NCBI RefSeq assembly: GCF_040801915.1
Contig: NZ_JBFMIA010000001.1
Coordinates: 434,001 to 498,000 of the forward strand
DNA: 64,000 bases
From: Jeotgalibacillus marinus
GTDB lineage: Bacteria > Bacillota > Bacilli > Bacillales > Jeotgalibacillaceae
Direction of reading: 5' to 3'
The position numbers and the translations under genes were made by a program. Shown in pieces: positions 1 through 8,389 of the stretch. A model generated the notes under the pieces. It saw only the letters and a program-made list of their open reading frames with translations. It did no database searches and was not told the DNA's origin. How positions within the stretch are numbered: position 1 is the stretch's first letter; every line of letters starts with the position of its first letter.

Positions 1-1154
1 CGTTCAGGAGAAAGGCCATTTGCCACTTTCAAATAATGAGAATGGTCTGTGATGGCCATATATTCATATCCTTTTGCACGACAAGCCTCGATCATTTCTT
101 CTAATGAATAAGCACCATCCGACCATGTCGTGTGCATGTGGACATCGCCTTTAATGTCGTTAATTGTTATGAGTGACTCTGTATCCTCATGACGATCCAC
201 TTCTGTACCATCTTCTCTTACCTCAGGTGGGATAAAAGATAAACCAAAATGATGATAGAATTCTTTTTCTGATGAAAAATAGGTTACATCACCAGTTTCT
301 ACTGATTCTACCCCATACTCACTTATTTTTTCCCCGCGTTCTTTAGCCAACCTTCTCATTCTAACATTATGATCCTTTGATCCTGTAAAATGATGCAGGG
401 TTGTTGCGTATGACTCCTGTTTCACTAACCTAACATCTACTGAAACATCGTATTCTCGTTCTAACACAATGGAAACTTTTGTTTCTCCGTGTGAGAGTAT
501 TTCTTTTACACCTTGAATGTTAAGTAATTCTTCACCAACAGTTGCTGGTTCTGCTGTTGAGACAATGTAGTCCAAATCCTTAATTGTTTCACGCGCTCTT
601 CGTAAGCTTCCCGCTCGTGAGAATTGAGCTACCTCTGGAATTCCTGCCAATACACCATCAAGTTCTTCAGCAATTAACAGCATAAATGCAATTGGCAGTC
701 GCTCAGGACGCGTTCCTACTTCACCAATCACAGCAAGAATCTTTTCTTCCGTTTTCGCGCCAAAGCCTGCTAAGCTTTGTACTTGATGTTTTTCGCAAGC
801 ACGTTTTAAATCATCCATGCTTTTGATATTAAGCTCATGATACAGCTTGGCAATTTTTTTACCACCAAGTCCAGGTAACTTCAAAAGAGGGACTAATCCA
901 TTAGGCACCTCTTCCTTCAATGAATCAAGTACAGAGGACTTTCCAGTTTGGATGAATTCTTCCATAACAGAAGCAGTACCTTTTCCAACGCCTTTTAATG
1001 TTTTAAAGTCGCCAATTTGTGTTAAGCTCCGTTCGTCCGTTTCAATCGCCTGCGCAGCTTTCCTAAATGCTGATATTTTAAATGAATTTTCACCTTTTAA
1101 TTCCATAAATAGTGCAATCATTTCTAACAATTTAATAAGATCTTTTTTATTCAC
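1..1154 (-). CDS. polX: DNA polymerase/3'-5' exonuclease PolX (partial, 3' end outside window)
   Basis: Family X DNA polymerase for gap filling in base-excision repair, fused in bacteria to a PHP phosphoesterase domain. About 384 N-terminal residues are visible. They show the helix-hairpin-helix segment LPGLGGKKIAKLY, the nucleotidyltransferase signature GSLRRARETIKDLDYIV with a D-x-D metal pair, and the start of the PHP domain (GDVHMHTTWSDG, later AITDHSHYL). The remaining PHP residues (the family is about 570 aa) lie beyond base 1. The start is GTG at 1154, preceded by a strong AGGAGG. The gene follows cvpA on the same strand after a terminator-like hairpin, as in the zapA-cvpA-polX order of Bacillus. 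Confidence 0.95.
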   Translation of the reverse strand, partial: MNKKDLIKLLEMIALFMELKGENSFKISAFRKAAQAIETDERSLTQIGDFKTLKGVGKGTASVMEEFIQTGKSSVLDSLKEEVPNGLVPLLKLPGLGGKKIAKLYHELNIKSMDDLKRACEKHQVQSLAGFGAKTEEKILAVIGEVGTRPERLPIAFMLLIAEELDGVLAGIPEVAQFSRAGSLRRARETIKDLDYIVSTAEPATVGEELLNIQGVKEILSHGETKVSIVLEREYDVSVDVRLVKQESYATTLHHFTGSKDHNVRMRRLAKERGEKISEYGVESVETGDVTYFSSEKEFYHHFGLSFIPPEVREDGTEVDRHEDTESLITINDIKGDVHMHTTWSDGAYSLEEMIEACRAKGYEYMAITDHSHYLKVANGLSPE

Positions 1155-1208
1155 GACAAACCTCCTCCACTCTACACCTTTTATGGTACCAATTTACTCG
1201 GAAAAGAA

Positions 1209-1245
1209 GAAGCCCGGCCTCCATCACATGGGAGATCCAGGCTTC
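1209..1245 (-). terminator. Terminator-like hairpin between cvpA and polX
   Basis: Imperfect stem with arms at 1209-1222 and 1231-1245 (GAAGCC pairing with GGCTTC plus an inner CTCC/GGAG helix). On the minus strand it is followed by TTCTTTTCC. It lies just after the cvpA stop, so it may partly separate cvpA from polX. Confidence 0.5.
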
Positions 1246-1265
1246 AATGTTCTTTGAAAAAGCGA

Positions 1266-1805
1266 TTAAGAACGTGACTCTAACCACCATTCTTTCACTT
1301 GTTCAGAAAAGATCGGCGTTTGCTTTAATATCATTTCTGCAATCCAAGATCCATCAAGCGCTCCTTGGATTGAACTGATCGGCAACATCGCTGCTATATA
1401 TAATAAAACAAACGATATAATATAAATTTCAAGAAATCCTAAAAATCCCCCACCAATGAGATTTAACGGTCGAAGCAAAGGAAATTGCGAGACCGAATCA
1501 AACATCGAACCGATGATCTGCATCACTATTTTTGCTGCAAAGAAAATGATAGCAAATGCAATAATTCGATAATAAGCACCTTCAAAATTAACAGAATCAA
1601 CAATCATTTGAATTTCAGATAGGCGATCAAACGCAGGGTACGGAATCCATAGCGTTAGTTTTGGTGCAAGCACGTCATAGTATACGTACGCAACGTAAAA
1701 TGCAATGAAAAATCCGATCATATGAATAAGTTGTAAAATAAAACCTCGGCGCAGACCAACTAAAAAGCCCAACACCAACAAAACGAAAAGTACCAAATCT
1801 AACAT
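1266..1805 (-). CDS. cvpA: CvpA family membrane protein (YshB-like)
   Basis: Small integral membrane protein of about 179 aa in the CvpA family, named for colicin V production but widespread as a protein linked to envelope stress. Four hydrophobic segments are visible at about residues 2-18, 23-43, 78-98 and 112-140. The first turn has the family-typical basic GLRRGFILQ. An in-frame TTG sits one codon upstream; I chose ATG at 1805 because it matches the usual MLDL start. The zapA stop is 7 bp upstream, so the two are almost certainly co-transcribed. Function in Bacillus is not well defined. Confidence 0.88.
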   Translation of the reverse strand: MLDLVLFVLLVLGFLVGLRRGFILQLIHMIGFFIAFYVAYVYYDVLAPKLTLWIPYPAFDRLSEIQMIVDSVNFEGAYYRIIAFAIIFFAAKIVMQIIGSMFDSVSQFPLLRPLNLIGGGFLGFLEIYIISFVLLYIAAMLPISSIQGALDGSWIAEMILKQTPIFSEQVKEWWLESRS

Positions 1806-1812
1806 CAAGCAT

Positions 1813-2073
1813 TCAATCCTTTAGTTTTTTTAATTCGTTCTCTAATTCTTCCATTTCTTCTTTTAACTTTAAATAGTCATGAACAGCATTTACAGCTGTT
1901 AGTACGGCAAGTTTTGACGTATCAAGGGAAGCATTCTTACTACCGATCTCCCTCATTTTATCATCCACCATAGAAGCAACAAGCCTGATATGTGACGTGG
2001 ACTCACCGCCAACAATGGAGTATGATTGTCCATAGATATCAACACTTATTCTATTTTTTTCATTATGAGACAA
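1813..2073 (-). CDS. zapA: Cell division protein ZapA
   Basis: FtsZ-associated protein that promotes Z-ring bundling. At 86 aa it has the expected length, with the family N-terminal strand VDIYGQSYSIVGGES, the central DDKMREIGSKN helix entry and a C-terminal coiled coil rich in E, K and L (about residues 60-86). The likely start is TTG at 2073 with a GGGGG-type ribosome site 8 bp upstream. It is the first gene of the zapA-cvpA pair and diverges from rnhC across a 125-bp promoter region. Confidence 0.93.
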   Translation of the reverse strand: MSHNEKNRISVDIYGQSYSIVGGESTSHIRLVASMVDDKMREIGSKNASLDTSKLAVLTAVNAVHDYLKLKEEMEELENELKKLKD

Positions 2074-2198
2074 TGTATAAGCCCCCGTTCCCTGAGAATC
2101 CTAATCACTATCATAACACGTACTATTTCTCTTTGAAAAGAAAAGTTAAACGTCTTGTCAAAAAATAGTAAATTTTATCGATTAAAGGAGATTACAAG

Positions 2199-3125
2199 GT
2201 GCCAAATACTGTTTTAATGCTATCAAAAGAAACAATTAGTACAATGAAAGACTACTACAAAGCAAATTTAAAAGACTCAACCCCACCTGGTGCCCATTTT
2301 GCAGCCAAATCAACCACTTTTTCCATCGCTGCCTACCATTCAGGAAAAGTTCTGTTTCAAGGCAAAGAAGCTGAAAAAGAAGCTGCCAAATGGGGGACTG
2401 AAAAGAATATTGTTTCTACTAAAAAAAATGTCCCTAAAAGCTCATCTACCCTTCCTACTGGCATCACAACCATGTCACTTATCGGAACAGATGAAGTAGG
2501 AACAGGCGACTATTTCGGACCCATTACTGTTGTCGCAGCCTTCGTACGTCAAGATCAACTCGAACTATTAAAAGAGTATGGTGTAAAAGATTCAAAACAT
2601 TTAACTGACCCAATAATCATCGAAATCGCAAAAAAGTTGATAAAAACCATCCCATACAGCTTACTAACTTTACCAAATGAAAAATACAACGAGCGACAAG
2701 CTAAAGGCTGGACGCAAGGAAAAATCAAAGCGGTCTTACATAACCAAGCCATCCTTCATTTACTCAATAAAATACAACCTGTGCAGCCAGAAGGGATTTT
2801 AATCGACCAATTTGCAGAAAGAGCGATCTACTATAAACACATCAAAGACCAACCATCCATTGTGCGTGAAAATGTTTTATTCAGCACCAAAGCAGAAAGC
2901 ATTCACTTATCAGTTGCCGCCGCATCCATCATCGCACGCTATGCATTCTTACTTGCCATGGACCAACTAAGCGAAGAAGCAGGGATCACACTGTCAAAAG
3001 GAGCAGGTGCCAAAGTCGATCTTGCTGCTGCCAAACTCATCAAAAAGCACGGTGTCGATAAACTCGGTCATTTTGTCAAACTACACTTCGCTAATACCGG
3101 AAAAGCGAAAAAGTTATCTCTTTAA
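2199..3125 (+). CDS. rnhC: Ribonuclease HIII
   Basis: Removes RNA from RNA-DNA hybrids, with a role in R-loop and Okazaki primer processing. The protein is 308 aa. The N-terminal 85 residues form the TBP-like substrate-binding domain of the HIII type. The catalytic domain has adjacent D98-E99 in GTDEVGTGDYFGP, D131 in KDSKHL and D203 in ILIDQF, the expected DEDD-type metal set. The start is GTG at 2199 behind AAAGGAG. It is divergent from zapA, as in related bacilli, but the expected close pairing with pheT is interrupted here by about 1.7 kb of other DNA. Confidence 0.96.
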   Translation: MPNTVLMLSKETISTMKDYYKANLKDSTPPGAHFAAKSTTFSIAAYHSGKVLFQGKEAEKEAAKWGTEKNIVSTKKNVPKSSSTLPTGITTMSLIGTDEVGTGDYFGPITVVAAFVRQDQLELLKEYGVKDSKHLTDPIIIEIAKKLIKTIPYSLLTLPNEKYNERQAKGWTQGKIKAVLHNQAILHLLNKIQPVQPEGILIDQFAERAIYYKHIKDQPSIVRENVLFSTKAESIHLSVAAASIIARYAFLLAMDQLSEEAGITLSKGAGAKVDLAAAKLIKKHGVDKLGHFVKLHFANTGKAKKLSL

Positions 3126-3170
3126 AGGAATAGCTATGTTAAAGATTATTGTTGCTATTTCATTAAAATA

Positions 3171-3206
3171 AGGGAACTTCTTTTAATTCAGAAGTTCCCT
3201 TTCTTA
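3171..3206 (+). terminator. rnhC terminator
   Basis: Perfect 10-bp stem (AGGGAACTTC / GAAGTTCCCT) with a 10-nt loop, followed by TTCTTATTTC, 45 bp after the rnhC stop. Confidence 0.85.
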
Positions 3207-3327
3207 TTTCATTAAAGCCCCTATTATGAAGTAAATTCTATATTGAATTTCGGTAATATATTGCGCCTTTAGAAATGGTCGCCTTTTTTTACTCTGACAT
3301 AATTATATTAAACATTAATTTCCCTCC

Positions 3328-4143
3328 TCAGTTTTCAGTTAAAATTACCTTTACTGAAGAAATGTAGATACTGGTGCGGCCTTCAAAACCTGAATCAGTA
3401 CCAATCACCAACCATACTTCTCCATGTTCATTTGTTCGCACTTTAAATGTATCTTGGTTCTTAAAATTTTTAAGTTCATAAGAATAATCATCTGTATCCT
3501 TTGTATTCGCTAAGTCATCTAGAACGATCATATCTTTTCCAACTGTCGATTGGTTACCTTTGTCAATATTCATTTGTAAATATCCATTTTGATTGATCAC
3601 ATCGGGTTCTCCAGTCGTTGCTCCAGCTTTAACAGTAACACCTTCACCAGGAGCTGATCCTATACCGACTAATCCTGCAGGAGTATTCGTAGCAATATCA
3701 AAATTAAAATCTAATAAATAGTCTGTATTAGGTTTTAAGTTATAACTTGAGTCTATTTTCTTTTTTATAAACATAAAAAGGTCGGCACTGCCATTTGTTC
3801 CACTTAAGAATAAAGCTTTTTGTTGACCAATTTCACTCGGTGTCCTTTTTCTGGAAAATTCTAATTGATAAGATGATTTATCATAATCGACTGGATAATC
3901 AGAAAATCCTCCTGACCATCCACTTTCATTATCATTAAAAGTATCTTCTAAAATTAGTTGTGGTTCATTATAACTTTCTTTGCTTTCATCAGTATTTTCT
4001 AAAACTGGTTGTGGTTCATTATGACTTTCTTTGATTAGTGTAGCCCAACCTATATAGAGAGCTACCAATAATGAGCCCACTAAAATAACAGAAGCTACTA
4101 TAGAGCTTGTAGATCCTGATTTTTTAAAAGTTTTTTTTGTCAT
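3328..4143 (-). CDS. Membrane-anchored protein of unknown function, accessory
   Basis: 271 aa, not assigned to a named family. The basic N-terminus is followed by one hydrophobic segment (about residues 14-36) and no lipobox, suggesting a signal-anchor with the rest outside the cell. Residues 39-75 hold a 17-residue duplicated acidic linker (ESHNEPQPVLENTDESK, then ESYNEPQLILEDTFNDN). Residues 75-270 look like a single beta-rich extracellular domain, with GWSGGFSDYP, LFLSGTNGSADLFMFIKKK, GSAPGEGVTVKAGA, MNIDKGNQS and WLVIGTDSGFEG. I remember similar motif sets in unnamed secreted or lipoprotein families of other phyla, but cannot verify this. The start is ATG at 4143 after AGGGAGAG. It lies among mobile-DNA remnants and is absent from the usual rnhC-pheT junction. 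Confidence 0.8.
   Translation of the reverse strand: MTKKTFKKSGSTSSIVASVILVGSLLVALYIGWATLIKESHNEPQPVLENTDESKESYNEPQLILEDTFNDNESGWSGGFSDYPVDYDKSSYQLEFSRKRTPSEIGQQKALFLSGTNGSADLFMFIKKKIDSSYNLKPNTDYLLDFNFDIATNTPAGLVGIGSAPGEGVTVKAGATTGEPDVINQNGYLQMNIDKGNQSTVGKDMIVLDDLANTKDTDDYSYELKNFKNQDTFKVRTNEHGEVWLVIGTDSGFEGRTSIYISSVKVILTEN
3947..4033 (-). repeat. 51-bp-period direct repeat inside the anchored-protein gene
   Basis: Two 36-bp copies (3947-3982 and 3998-4033) differ at three positions. Their 51-bp offset equals 17 codons, so the repeat encodes the duplicated NEP-containing linker between the membrane anchor and the outer domain. The high DNA identity points to a recent duplication. Confidence 0.85.
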
Positions 4144-4238
4144 TGTATTCTCTCCCTAGACTTTTCTCACATTTATTATGACTCACTAATGCTTCCTGAT
4201 ATCAATTAGACGGTCTTATCGGTATTTATGTTTCATAA

Positions 4239-4325
4239 CTATTCGCTTCTCTTTTCTTCTGCAGCCACAGCTAGCTGTTTTCTTATCTCTTGAGACTCTT
4301 TCAACGATTACATAATTTGTCTGAT
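4239..4325 (-). pseudogene. C-terminal fragment resembling phage/plasmid MerR-like (DUF3967-type) protein
   Basis: On the minus strand a reading frame ends with LKESQEIRKQLAVAAEE and a few charged residues before TAG at 4239-4241. Just upstream in the same frame is IRQIM followed by TAA (4308-4310), where related tails usually carry Q; CAA to TAA would explain it. This amphipathic tail resembles the C-terminal DUF3967 region of MerR-like phage and plasmid proteins. No upstream part is recognisable. The assignment is from memory and tentative. Confidence 0.3.
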
Positions 4326-4381
4326 GATTATTACAGAATATGGTTTTGGCACAAAAACATCAAGATCCATGCAAGTAAGCT

Positions 4382-4530
4382 CTAAAACCATCCTTCCAGA
4401 AAGCTGTTATGTCTTACGAAACCTTTACCACTCTCTTTTTCAATGATGATATGCTCACACCCGTAACTTTCTAGCTCCTGTATCTGTCTGTCAAGATTTT
4501 GGTCTGTCGAATTAACCCTTGCATACAAGA
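4382..4530 (-). pseudogene. Serine recombinase N-terminal fragment
   Basis: The translation LYARVNSTDQNLDRQ, then ELESYGCEHIIIEKESGKG, matches the first 45 or so residues of a Tn3/IS607-like serine resolvase, where YARVST-DQN carries the catalytic serine. Here the motif reads RVNSTDQN. Homology fades at SGKG and the frame stops at 4382. The upstream residues of the open frame (from 4576) do not look like a recombinase. It points away from the C-terminal fragment next to it, so no working enzyme can be made. Confidence 0.7.
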
Positions 4531-4551
4531 TCTGGATATACTCAAGAATGT

Positions 4552-4772
4552 AATAAAATCGATACGAGAACACCAACTGGGAAATTCTTTTTAACCGTAA
4601 TAACAGCCTTTAGCGAACTAGATCGAGAAATGATTAAGGAGAAACAACTTTCAGGAAATTAAATAGGATAAGCAAAAATATCGGGGGAAAGTAAAAATAT
4701 ACAGATAAACACCCAGGAATGAATCATGCCCTTGAATTACGTAAAACAACTGACCCTGCTGAGCCGGGTTAA
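4552..4772 (+). pseudogene. Serine recombinase C-terminal fragment, frameshifted
   Basis: The plus strand from about 4555 reads IDTRTPTGKFF, then LTVITAFSELDREMIKEKQ, the end of the catalytic domain and helix E of a serine recombinase, and stops at 4660. In a second frame it continues with ISKNIGGK, a stop, then KYTDKHPGMNHALELRK to a stop at 4770. That matches the start of the DNA-binding tail (usually GGRPxKYT). One frameshift and at least one nonsense codon make it a relic. It is divergent from the N-terminal half at 4382-4530. Confidence 0.7.
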
Positions 4773-4780
4773 CAAACAAA

Positions 4781-4824
4781 AACCCGCTCCACACAATCTT
4801 TTTTGTGTGGAGCGGGTTTTTTCA
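4781..4824. terminator. pheT terminator (works in both orientations)
   Basis: Perfect 16-bp stem (arms 4781-4796 and 4803-4818) with a 6-nt loop. A-rich on one side and T-rich on the other, it can end pheT on the minus strand and block transcription from the islet. Confidence 0.9.
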
Positions 4825-4854
4825 TTTTAACTCTTGGTTGGTTAAGGTTTTTTG

Positions 4855-7272
4855 TTACCCTCTTAACTCTGCACCCGTTTTTTCTTTAATTTTTAATAAT
4901 ACATTATCGTGTGCCTTTACAACTTCGTCGTCAGTAAGCGTTCTTGTTGGATCCATGTAGATAAGTGAGAATGCGAGTGATTTTTTCCCTTGCTCCATTT
5001 TCTCACCTTCATATAGGTCAAACAGTTTCACCGACTTCAGCAACTTTCCTCCCGCTTCTTTTATGATGGATTCTAGCGTTCCACCAAGGACTTCACGATC
5101 AACAACAACCGCAATGTCTCTTGTGACGGATGGATAGCGTGGGATAGCTGTGTACTTTAATGGCTCTGGTGCATAGTCGAAGATCGCTTGAAGCTTTACT
5201 TCGAATACGTATGTTTCTTTTAAATCAAGTTCTTTTTCTCTAGATGGATGTACTTGACCGACAAATCCGATTTTTTCATCGTTCAAATAAATCACAGCCG
5301 TACGTCCTGGGTGAAGATGCTCTTCTGTGCTTTTTTCATAGCGAATCACATCCGCTACACCTAATCGCTCCCAAAGTGCATCTAAAATTCCTTTCACTAC
5401 ATAGAAATCAACTGGTTTCTTTTCACCTTGCCATGCATGATGGTGCCATAGACCTGTGATTGCTCCTGCTACGTGTTCTTCTTCAAGAGGAAGTTCTGAT
5501 CCTTCCTCTGTTAAAAAGACAGAGCCTGTTTCATAAAAAGCAATGGAATCATGTTGTCTTGCAATGTTGTATGACACACTCTCTAATAGCTGTGGTACGA
5601 TGCTTAAACGCAAATTACTACGCTCTTCACTCATCGGCATCAGTAACTTCACTGGTTCACGTACGTCTAAAGCAAATTCTTTTGCTTTAGCATCATTCGT
5701 AAGTGAATACGTGACAGCTTGCATAAGTCCTGCTCCTTCAAGTGTTTGACGAACGAGACGGCGTTTTTGTTGCTGTGCGGACAATCCACCTGGATTACTC
5801 TCATGTACCGGTAAAGTCATCGGAATGTGATCATACCCATAAAGTCTAGCTACCTCTTCGATTAAATCCTCTTCAATCACAAGATCCCCACGACGAGTAG
5901 GTGCAGAAACATGGATTACGTTGCTATCATCCACTTTTGCAGTAATTTGCAGACGGCGGAAAAGACCTAACACTTCTTCCGTTGACAAGGTCATGCCTAG
6001 CACGCGATTTATTTGTTCAAGTTTAATACTGATTTGCTTTTCAGTTTTATCAAGTTCATCGAATGCAATCGTTCCTTTTAGCACTTCGCCACCTGCATAT
6101 AAAGATAACAGCTGGGCAGCTCGTTCCGCAGCAAGTACAACGCGATTTGGGTCTACCCCTTTCTCAAAACGAGAGCTTGCTTCACTTCGCAAGCCGTGGT
6201 CTTTAGACGTTTGGCGAACGGATGATGGTTTAAAATAGGCAGACTCAAGTAACACTGACGTCGTGCTGTCAATCACTTCACTATTTGCTCCGCCCATTAC
6301 CCCAGCAATCGCTACAGGTTCTTGGCCATTAGTGATGACAAGTTGATGTGATTGTAACTTTCGAACTGTGTCATCAAGCGTTTTAATTGTTTCTCCCTCT
6401 TTAGCTAAACGAACCAGCACTTTGTTTGTCTCTAAACGATCCAAATCAAATGCGTGTAATGGTTGACCGTATTCAAGTAACACATAGTTCGTAATATCAA
6501 CAACGTTATTATGCGGTCTAATCCCTGCTGCGATTAAACGACTTTGCATCCATTGTGGTGATGGAACAATTTTGACGTTTCGAATTACTTTTGCTAAATA
6601 GGCAGGATTTTCATCACTTGCTTCTACTTCTAAAGATAAAACACTTGAAGCTTCTTCACTCGCTACTTTATATTCAAGTTCTGGCATATTTACTTCACGA
6701 TCAAGAATGGCTCCAACTTCGTACGCTACACCCAGCATGCTCATCGCATCTGCACGGTTTGGTGTTAGACCAAGCTCTAAAATGGAATCATTTAGCGCTA
6801 ATGCTTCGATCGCGTTTTCACCAACTGCCGCTCCCTCTGGAAAGTTAAAAATACCTTCAGAAAATTCTTTTGGTACAAGCTTGCCTTCTACACCAATCTC
6901 TTGTAAAGAACAAATCATACCGTGAGAAGCTTCCCCGCGAAGTTTAGCTTTCTTAATTTTAAAATTACCTGGCAATACTGCGCCAACTTTAGCAACTGCT
7001 ACTTTTTGACCTTTGCCAACATTCGCTGCACCACAAATAATTTGAACAGGCTCTTCTTCACCAACATCGACACGACATATATTTAATTTATCCGCTTCTG
7101 GATGTTTTTCACATGAAAGAACATGCCCTATCACTACGTTTTTAATTCCTTCAGCAGGTACGGCTACACCTTCTACTTCAATTCCTGAACGCGTGATTTT
7201 TTCAGCTAGTTCATCAGGTGTGATGCCTGATAAATCAACATAATTTTGAAGCCAATTATAGGATACAAACAT
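4855..7272 (-). CDS. pheT: Phenylalanine--tRNA ligase beta subunit
   Basis: Beta chain of the heterotetrameric class II PheRS, which charges tRNA-Phe. Full length at 805 aa. Domains in order: the N-terminal SYNWLQNYVDL segment; an EMAP/OB tRNA-binding fold (about 40-150, VIGHVLSCEKHPEADKLNIC); the B3/B4 editing region (about 215-390, RPHNNVVDITNYVLLEYGQP); B5 (about 405-475); a catalytic-like core with TPNRADAMS upstream and SNPGGLSAQQQKRR; and a C-terminal ferredoxin-like anticodon-binding domain (about 710-803, AIPRYPSVTRDIAVVVD). Start ATG at 7272 after AAAGGAGG. The pheS stop is 18 bp upstream, so it shares the T-box transcript. Confidence 0.97.
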   Translation of the reverse strand: MFVSYNWLQNYVDLSGITPDELAEKITRSGIEVEGVAVPAEGIKNVVIGHVLSCEKHPEADKLNICRVDVGEEEPVQIICGAANVGKGQKVAVAKVGAVLPGNFKIKKAKLRGEASHGMICSLQEIGVEGKLVPKEFSEGIFNFPEGAAVGENAIEALALNDSILELGLTPNRADAMSMLGVAYEVGAILDREVNMPELEYKVASEEASSVLSLEVEASDENPAYLAKVIRNVKIVPSPQWMQSRLIAAGIRPHNNVVDITNYVLLEYGQPLHAFDLDRLETNKVLVRLAKEGETIKTLDDTVRKLQSHQLVITNGQEPVAIAGVMGGANSEVIDSTTSVLLESAYFKPSSVRQTSKDHGLRSEASSRFEKGVDPNRVVLAAERAAQLLSLYAGGEVLKGTIAFDELDKTEKQISIKLEQINRVLGMTLSTEEVLGLFRRLQITAKVDDSNVIHVSAPTRRGDLVIEEDLIEEVARLYGYDHIPMTLPVHESNPGGLSAQQQKRRLVRQTLEGAGLMQAVTYSLTNDAKAKEFALDVREPVKLLMPMSEERSNLRLSIVPQLLESVSYNIARQHDSIAFYETGSVFLTEEGSELPLEEEHVAGAITGLWHHHAWQGEKKPVDFYVVKGILDALWERLGVADVIRYEKSTEEHLHPGRTAVIYLNDEKIGFVGQVHPSREKELDLKETYVFEVKLQAIFDYAPEPLKYTAIPRYPSVTRDIAVVVDREVLGGTLESIIKEAGGKLLKSVKLFDLYEGEKMEQGKKSLAFSLIYMDPTRTLTDDEVVKAHDNVLLKIKEKTGAELRG

Positions 7273-7290
7273 GAATAAACCTCCTTTGAA

Positions 7291-8334
7291 TTAGTTAATT
7301 TCTTTCTGACCAAATTGCATTAAGAAACGTTCATCATTTGTGTAGAAATGGCGAATATCATCGATACCGTATTTCAACATAGCGATTCGTTCTGGTCCCA
7401 TACCAAATGCAAATCCTGTATATTTTTTCGAATCAAATCCAGCTTTTTCAAGAACATTTGGATGCACCATGCCCGCTCCCAAAATTTCAATCCATCCTGT
7501 TTTTTTGCAAACACTGCACCCTACTCCACCACAAATTTTACAAGAAATGTCCATTTCAACCGATGGCTCTGTAAATGGGAAGAAGCTCGGACGCAGACGG
7601 ATTTCACGATCTTCTCCGAACATTTTCTTAGCAAATACATTTAATGTTCCTTTTAAATCGCTCATACGAATATTTTCATCCACGACAAGCCCTTCAATTT
7701 GCATAAATTGATGCGAGTGTGTGGCATCATCATTATCACGACGATACACTTTACCTGGACAAATAATTTTTACTGGTCCTTTGCCACCGTGGCGTTCCAT
7801 CGTTCTTGCTTGCACAGGAGATGTGTGTGTGCGTAGTAAAATATCTTCTGTAATATAAAATGAATCCTGCATGTCACGAGCCGGATGTCCTTTAGGCAGA
7901 TTCAGTGCTTCAAAATTATAATAATCTTTTTCCACTTCTGGACCTTCTTCGACTTTGTAACCCATCGAGATAAATAAATCTTCAATTTCTTCAATCAGGC
8001 TTGTTAACGGATGATGAGACCCGACTTGAACCGGTCGCCCTGGTAACGTAACATCGATCGTTTCTTCTTGAAGTTGCTTTTCAATCGCTGCTGTTTCGAG
8101 CACTTGTTGCTTTGATTCAATCGCTGAAGCAATCGCGTCACGTACTTCATTTGCCAATGCCCCCATTTTCGGGCGCTCTTCAGCCGATAACTTTCCCATT
8201 CCTTTAAGCACTTCTGTAATCGGACCTTTTTTGCCAAGATACGCTACACGAACATCGTTTAATTGTTTTAGTTCTTGAGATTGTTCAATTTTTTCTAGTG
8301 CTTCTTGTTGTAACCCTTTCAATCTTTCTTCCAT
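7291..8334 (-). CDS. pheS: Phenylalanine--tRNA ligase alpha subunit
   Basis: Catalytic alpha subunit of PheRS, 347 aa. An N-terminal coiled coil (residues 1-85, MEERLKGLQQEALEKIEQ) is followed by the class II core: motif 1 near GSHHPLTSLIEEIEDLF, motif 2 in KVYRRDNDDATHSHQF and motif 3 in FGMGPERIAMLKYGIDD. A small CKICGGVGCSVCKKTGW insertion is seen near residue 260. The open frame runs seven codons further upstream, but ATG at 8334 has AAAGGAGG at the right distance and matches the family start. First gene of pheST, under the T-box upstream. Confidence 0.97.
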   Translation of the reverse strand: MEERLKGLQQEALEKIEQSQELKQLNDVRVAYLGKKGPITEVLKGMGKLSAEERPKMGALANEVRDAIASAIESKQQVLETAAIEKQLQEETIDVTLPGRPVQVGSHHPLTSLIEEIEDLFISMGYKVEEGPEVEKDYYNFEALNLPKGHPARDMQDSFYITEDILLRTHTSPVQARTMERHGGKGPVKIICPGKVYRRDNDDATHSHQFMQIEGLVVDENIRMSDLKGTLNVFAKKMFGEDREIRLRPSFFPFTEPSVEMDISCKICGGVGCSVCKKTGWIEILGAGMVHPNVLEKAGFDSKKYTGFAFGMGPERIAMLKYGIDDIRHFYTNDERFLMQFGQKEIN

Positions 8335-8389
8335 GTTAAAATCCTCCTTTATCATGTGTTCTCTTTACCCTTAGATCAAAATGAACGCA

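Noticed and set aside
847..1257. 136-codon plus-strand frame opposite polX
   Set aside because: Antisense shadow of a clear polX coding region and of the cvpA terminator.
4382..4576. 64-codon frame as an intact small recombinase
   Set aside because: Only the middle matches a recombinase; the first 16 residues are unrelated and the rest of the enzyme is on the other strand.
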